Source of the DNA: Anas platyrhynchos
Taxonomy: Eukaryota; Chordata; Aves; Anseriformes; Anatidae
Reading direction: 5' to 3'
Length of the DNA stretch: 64,000 nucleotides
Assembly (NCBI RefSeq): GCF_047663525.1
Contig: NC_092602.1
Location: 5,277,501-5,341,500 of the forward strand
Numbering within the stretch: position 1 is the stretch's first letter; the number at the start of each line of letters is the position of its first letter. Positions 60,816 through 64,000 of this stretch are shown piece by piece. Under the pieces are notes generated by a model. The model worked only from the letters and a program-made list of their open reading frames with translations. It made no database searches and was not told the DNA's origin. The position numbers were made by a program, and so were the translations under genes.

Positions 60816-63197
60816 AAGATCTAAATATTCACTCTGAGGCTACAGCAGAATAAATGCTGTTACAAACAAATAAGCACTAGGGTCTAACACTTTGTGCTGA
60901 TGCTAAACAGCTCTCTGTGCTCATGGGCGTGCCTGTTTTAAAACATTTCATGTTCTTGAAGTTATTAATCAAGACTTCAGATGCCATTTTAATACAAATT
61001 CCACCAAAAAAAAAATTTACAATCAAATGCATCACCTGTTGCCACTGCAAGGTAAAAATCATTTCATAGCAACTATGGGAAATCAGTTTAAAAAATGTTT
61101 GTTAAATAGTAAGATAAAACTTTAGCAGCATTTAAAAAATTTTGAAAGTTGAAGAGTACGGCAGCCTTCGATCCCGAAATGCAACAATCTGAGCTCCAAT
61201 GCCTGTGTTATGAGTGTAAAATGAGGAGATAGGAACCTGTTATCCCTCTGCCCCAAAAATGGCATTTCCTTGTGGTGTGGGGTCAGGTTTGCACAGAGGG
61301 GGCTCTATTTAAAGGCTCCATCTCTGTTTCTGCTGGTGGATTCCCTGCTTAACAAAGAACTGAGTTGAATTGGAATAATAATAATAAAAATCATTAAAAA
61401 TATTGCAAACCAGAAACTTCACGTGCCCTGGCTTCAGCAATCTGTCTGGCTGTGAGGGTACAGGGTGGGAGCATCGCCCGCGCGTCCTTCAGAGCAAAAC
61501 CCAGCAGCAGGAGCAACCGCGGCTCCTCGCAGCTCCTCGCCCGTCTGTGGGCGCTGCACGAGCAGGAGCTGCATTTGCTCACATTCCTTGTTCAGCTCGG
61601 AGCCTAAATCGCTGTTTTTGCTTTCTAAGCACAACAGGTAACCCCGTGTAATTCTCTTGCAATTCCCAAGCGCTGCCAAACCTGGCTGAGGGCAGCTCTG
61701 AAGCTGCTGTAAAACCCGATGGGGCCCCTGCGCGTGAGCGAGCCCAGAGCACCGACCTCCCCTCGGCAGCGTCTGAGCCACGTCTCTGCGTCCCCTTCCA
61801 GCACAGCACAACTCGACGCCGCCTCGTAACCACCTCTGGACCCCGTTTCCTCAATTCCTTGTGCTGAGTAACTCAGGACCTACTAGAGGGACAGTTACAG
61901 AACCACAAAGATCCGGACCCCCCGGATCTGCTCCGTGACCTCAGCATCAGCTCAGCGCTCCTGCAGGCGGCTGTTCCCGTCGCAACCTCAGCTCCAAACC
62001 TTCTCCAGGCCTGGACCCCATCCCGCCCCGGCAGCCCCTCGTGCTCCTCCACAGCCTCTTCCCCTTCACTCCTGGAGGAAGAGCTTTCAGCTTTTCACCC
62101 CCTGTGCTCACCCTCCTGTAGGATGAAGCTGTGCCCAGCCTGCAGCATCGCTGCTGCCCACCCCCTCTTGCTGCTGGGCTCGCTGCCGTCCTGCCTGTGG
62201 CCGGGGGGCGTTCAAAGGGATCGGTTTTTCCCTCACCCCCAGCAGATATAAGCTGCTCGCAGGGCCTGTGCAGGAGGAGGTCGTTTTAAGAAAACCACAG
62301 CAGGGCAGCCAGCACCGAAGCCGCGCGCTGTGACAGCCGCTCTGCCCTCCCTTTGGGTTTTCGGGCTGTTTCAGAGCTGGAACAAAAGAAAAGAGGAAAG
62401 GATGCTCGTTAGGAAGAATCGATCACTGGAAATGCCGCTTGGGTGCTCCCCTCACAGAGCTGCCAGGTGATGCTGCTGGCTCCGCTACGGGGAAGGTAAA
62501 AGTCCTCCGACTCCCGCGCAGGACTCACGGGGTTCAGGGTTTGCTCCACGTTTCTTTAATGGGGACATCCGAGAAGCGCCGTGCCCAGGGCTGAGCAGTG
62601 GCACGCACGCAGCCTGCAGCCACTGTGCTGGAGGAATGGGTCACTGAAAAAGCACTCAGAAGGAACTCAAGTGTGAAAGGAGCTATATGAAATCAAACGC
62701 TGGTGTGTAATTGAAAACCCGCTGTTCCTTTGCATGTTCTGAATAATGCAAAAACATTCTCTATACCTTTTTTTTTCTTCTACTTCTTGAAGCTGAAAAT
62801 ACTACCACCAGCTGTGCTCACAGCTCTGCCCAGAACCTGCAGTTTTATTTGATTAAATAAATACCTTCAGATTATAAAGCAATTGTGCACAACATCTTGT
62901 GACTAGAACAGGCCTGCCCCAAAATAGCTCGCAGTTGCTCAAGAAGCTCTTCAGCCTTCCTGAGAATTCAGGACAAATCCTCTCCCTCGACTTAAAATAT
63001 GTAAGAAGCGATGAGGATGAGCTCATGTGATGGAAGTGCCTGCAGCCACGCTGCTGAAACAGCCAAACAGCCCTAGGAGAACAAGAACCTTTGTGCGAGA
63101 CAGGACACACAGCAGTTGGGTTTTTCACCTTCTGGGAAAAGATGAGATTTTAAACCTGAGTGGGTTTGGTTTATTCCCCAAGAGCTACAGCTCCACC
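60816..63197. other. Non-coding flank, no supported gene
   Basis: AT-rich to about 61,400, then moderately GC-rich to 62,650. No protein family is recognised on either strand. It may be 3' UTR or downstream DNA of a - strand gene further right. Confidence 0.4.
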
Positions 63198-63484
63198 AGG
63201 GAAAAGGGAAAAGGGAAAAGAAGGGAAAAGGGAAAAGAAGGGAAAAAGGAAAAGAAGGGAAAAGGGAAAAAAAGGGAAAAGGGAAAAAAAGGGAAAAGGG
63301 AAAAAAAGGGAAAAGGGAAAAAAAGGGAAAAGGGAAAAAAAGGGAAAAGGGAAAAAAAGGGAAAAGGGAAAAAAAGGGAAAAGGGAAAAAAAGGGAAAAG
63401 GGAAAAAAAGGGAAAAGGGAAAAAAAGGGAAAAGGGAAAAAAAGGGAAAAGGGAAAAAAAGGGAAAAGGGAAAAGAAAGGGAAG
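63198..63484. repeat. 17-bp polypurine minisatellite
   Basis: The unit GGGAAAAGGGAAAAAAA is repeated about twelve times, almost perfectly, after a more variable GGGAAAA/GAAGGGAAAA start. One strand is purine only for nearly 290 bases. Lys-rich and Phe-rich frames across it are repeat artefacts. Confidence 0.97.
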
Positions 63485-63962
63485 GTTCCTCTGCCAAATG
63501 CCGTTGAAAGCAGGGTGACCTCCCTGGTGTCATGGGCCACTCCTACATTTGGGCTGGCATCACTGGATCACGCTCTGAAATGTGATGGTCTGTGAAGAAG
63601 AAAAACGAGGAACCAAGGGGCAGAACTCTTACACAGTTCTCCAGCCTCTGAGAAAACTGTGCGGGTTGTACAGGGAGCACCTGATGGTACGTCTGGGTGG
63701 TGACCTCTCCCCCCTCCCCGGGACTCCTGGTGCACCAGGAAAACCAAGCTGGGTAAATTTTCTTCTAAGCTTAGGAGCAACAATTTGTTGTTCCTTGCAA
63801 AGACACAACGGAAAAGAAAGCGAGGGGAGGCTGCTGCAGCCTCCTTTTTCAAAGGCCTTGGTGTTTCTGCTGAACCTCAAATGTATCTCCTGTGAAGGAC
63901 AGGAAAGAAAAATAAAAAACTAGAAAGTGTGTTAGCAAATGCTCCCATGCAAAATTCTAAAC

Positions 63963-63978
63963 TTTATTCACTTTTATT
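63963..63978 (-). terminator. Poly(A) signals of a - strand gene entering from the right, possibly MTMR3
   Basis: Two AATAAA on the - strand (63,973-63,978 and 63,963-63,968), with AT-rich UTR-like sequence upstream. A T-rich downstream element (TAGTTTTTTATTTTTC) follows. In human, MTMR3 lies beyond HORMAD2 in the orientation that would place its 3' end here. The signals are seen; the gene name is inferred from synteny only. Confidence 0.35.
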
Positions 63979-64000
63979 TATATATTTAACAATTCTAAAG

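Noticed and set aside
63027..63540. Lys-rich (+) and Phe-rich (-) frames of 155-163 codons
   Set aside because: Artefacts of the 17-bp purine repeat.

Overview
This is nuclear DNA of an amniote, most probably a bird. It has multi-exon genes with GT-AG introns, AATAAA poly(A) signals, one CpG island and four truncated CR1 LINE 3' ends. The order LIF - HORMAD2 matches the human 22q12 neighbourhood in inverted orientation. I see no bacterial, viral or organellar genes, operons or CRISPR arrays. Most long open frames in the GC-rich first 10 kb are chance frames.

Layout. Positions 1-370 hold an AU-rich 3' UTR end with an AATAAA on the + strand. From synteny this is probably the tail of LIF. Positions 370-16,000 are intergenic: GC- and CpG-rich to about 10.5 kb, then more AT-rich, with a 260-bp (TTTTA)n array at 11.1-11.4 kb. 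Positions 16,003-40,560 hold HORMAD2 on the - strand. I rebuilt the whole coding sequence from ten coding exons: 924 bp, 307 residues, with every junction in phase. The non-coding first exon probably lies in the CpG island at 40,160-40,560. Positions 42,185-58,733 (+ strand) hold a complete 14-exon gene for an AidB/ACDH-11-type acyl-CoA dehydrogenase of 647 residues (or 597 from a downstream Met). All of its junctions are also in phase. Positions 58,734-64,000 hold convergent 3' flanks, candidate - strand poly(A) sites (possibly MTMR3, which lies next in human) and a 17-bp polypurine minisatellite.

The two main genes have unrelated jobs. HORMAD2 is a meiotic chromosome-axis HORMA protein. The acyl-CoA dehydrogenase homologue is a flavoprotein-fold enzyme probably acting in lipid metabolism. 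It ends in Ser-Arg-Leu, a peroxisomal targeting signal, while its longest reading frame begins with an Arg-rich stretch like a mitochondrial presequence. They are divergently arranged around the CpG island and could share it as a promoter.

Most notable observations: the PTS1 tail and possible dual targeting of the AidB-like protein; a 126-bp in-phase candidate cassette exon in its first intron; an exact PKKKRKV nuclear localisation motif at the HORMAD2 C-terminus; two consecutive HORMAD2 microexons of 21 and 27 nt; and an intron-retention stop that would remove the HORMAD2 tail.
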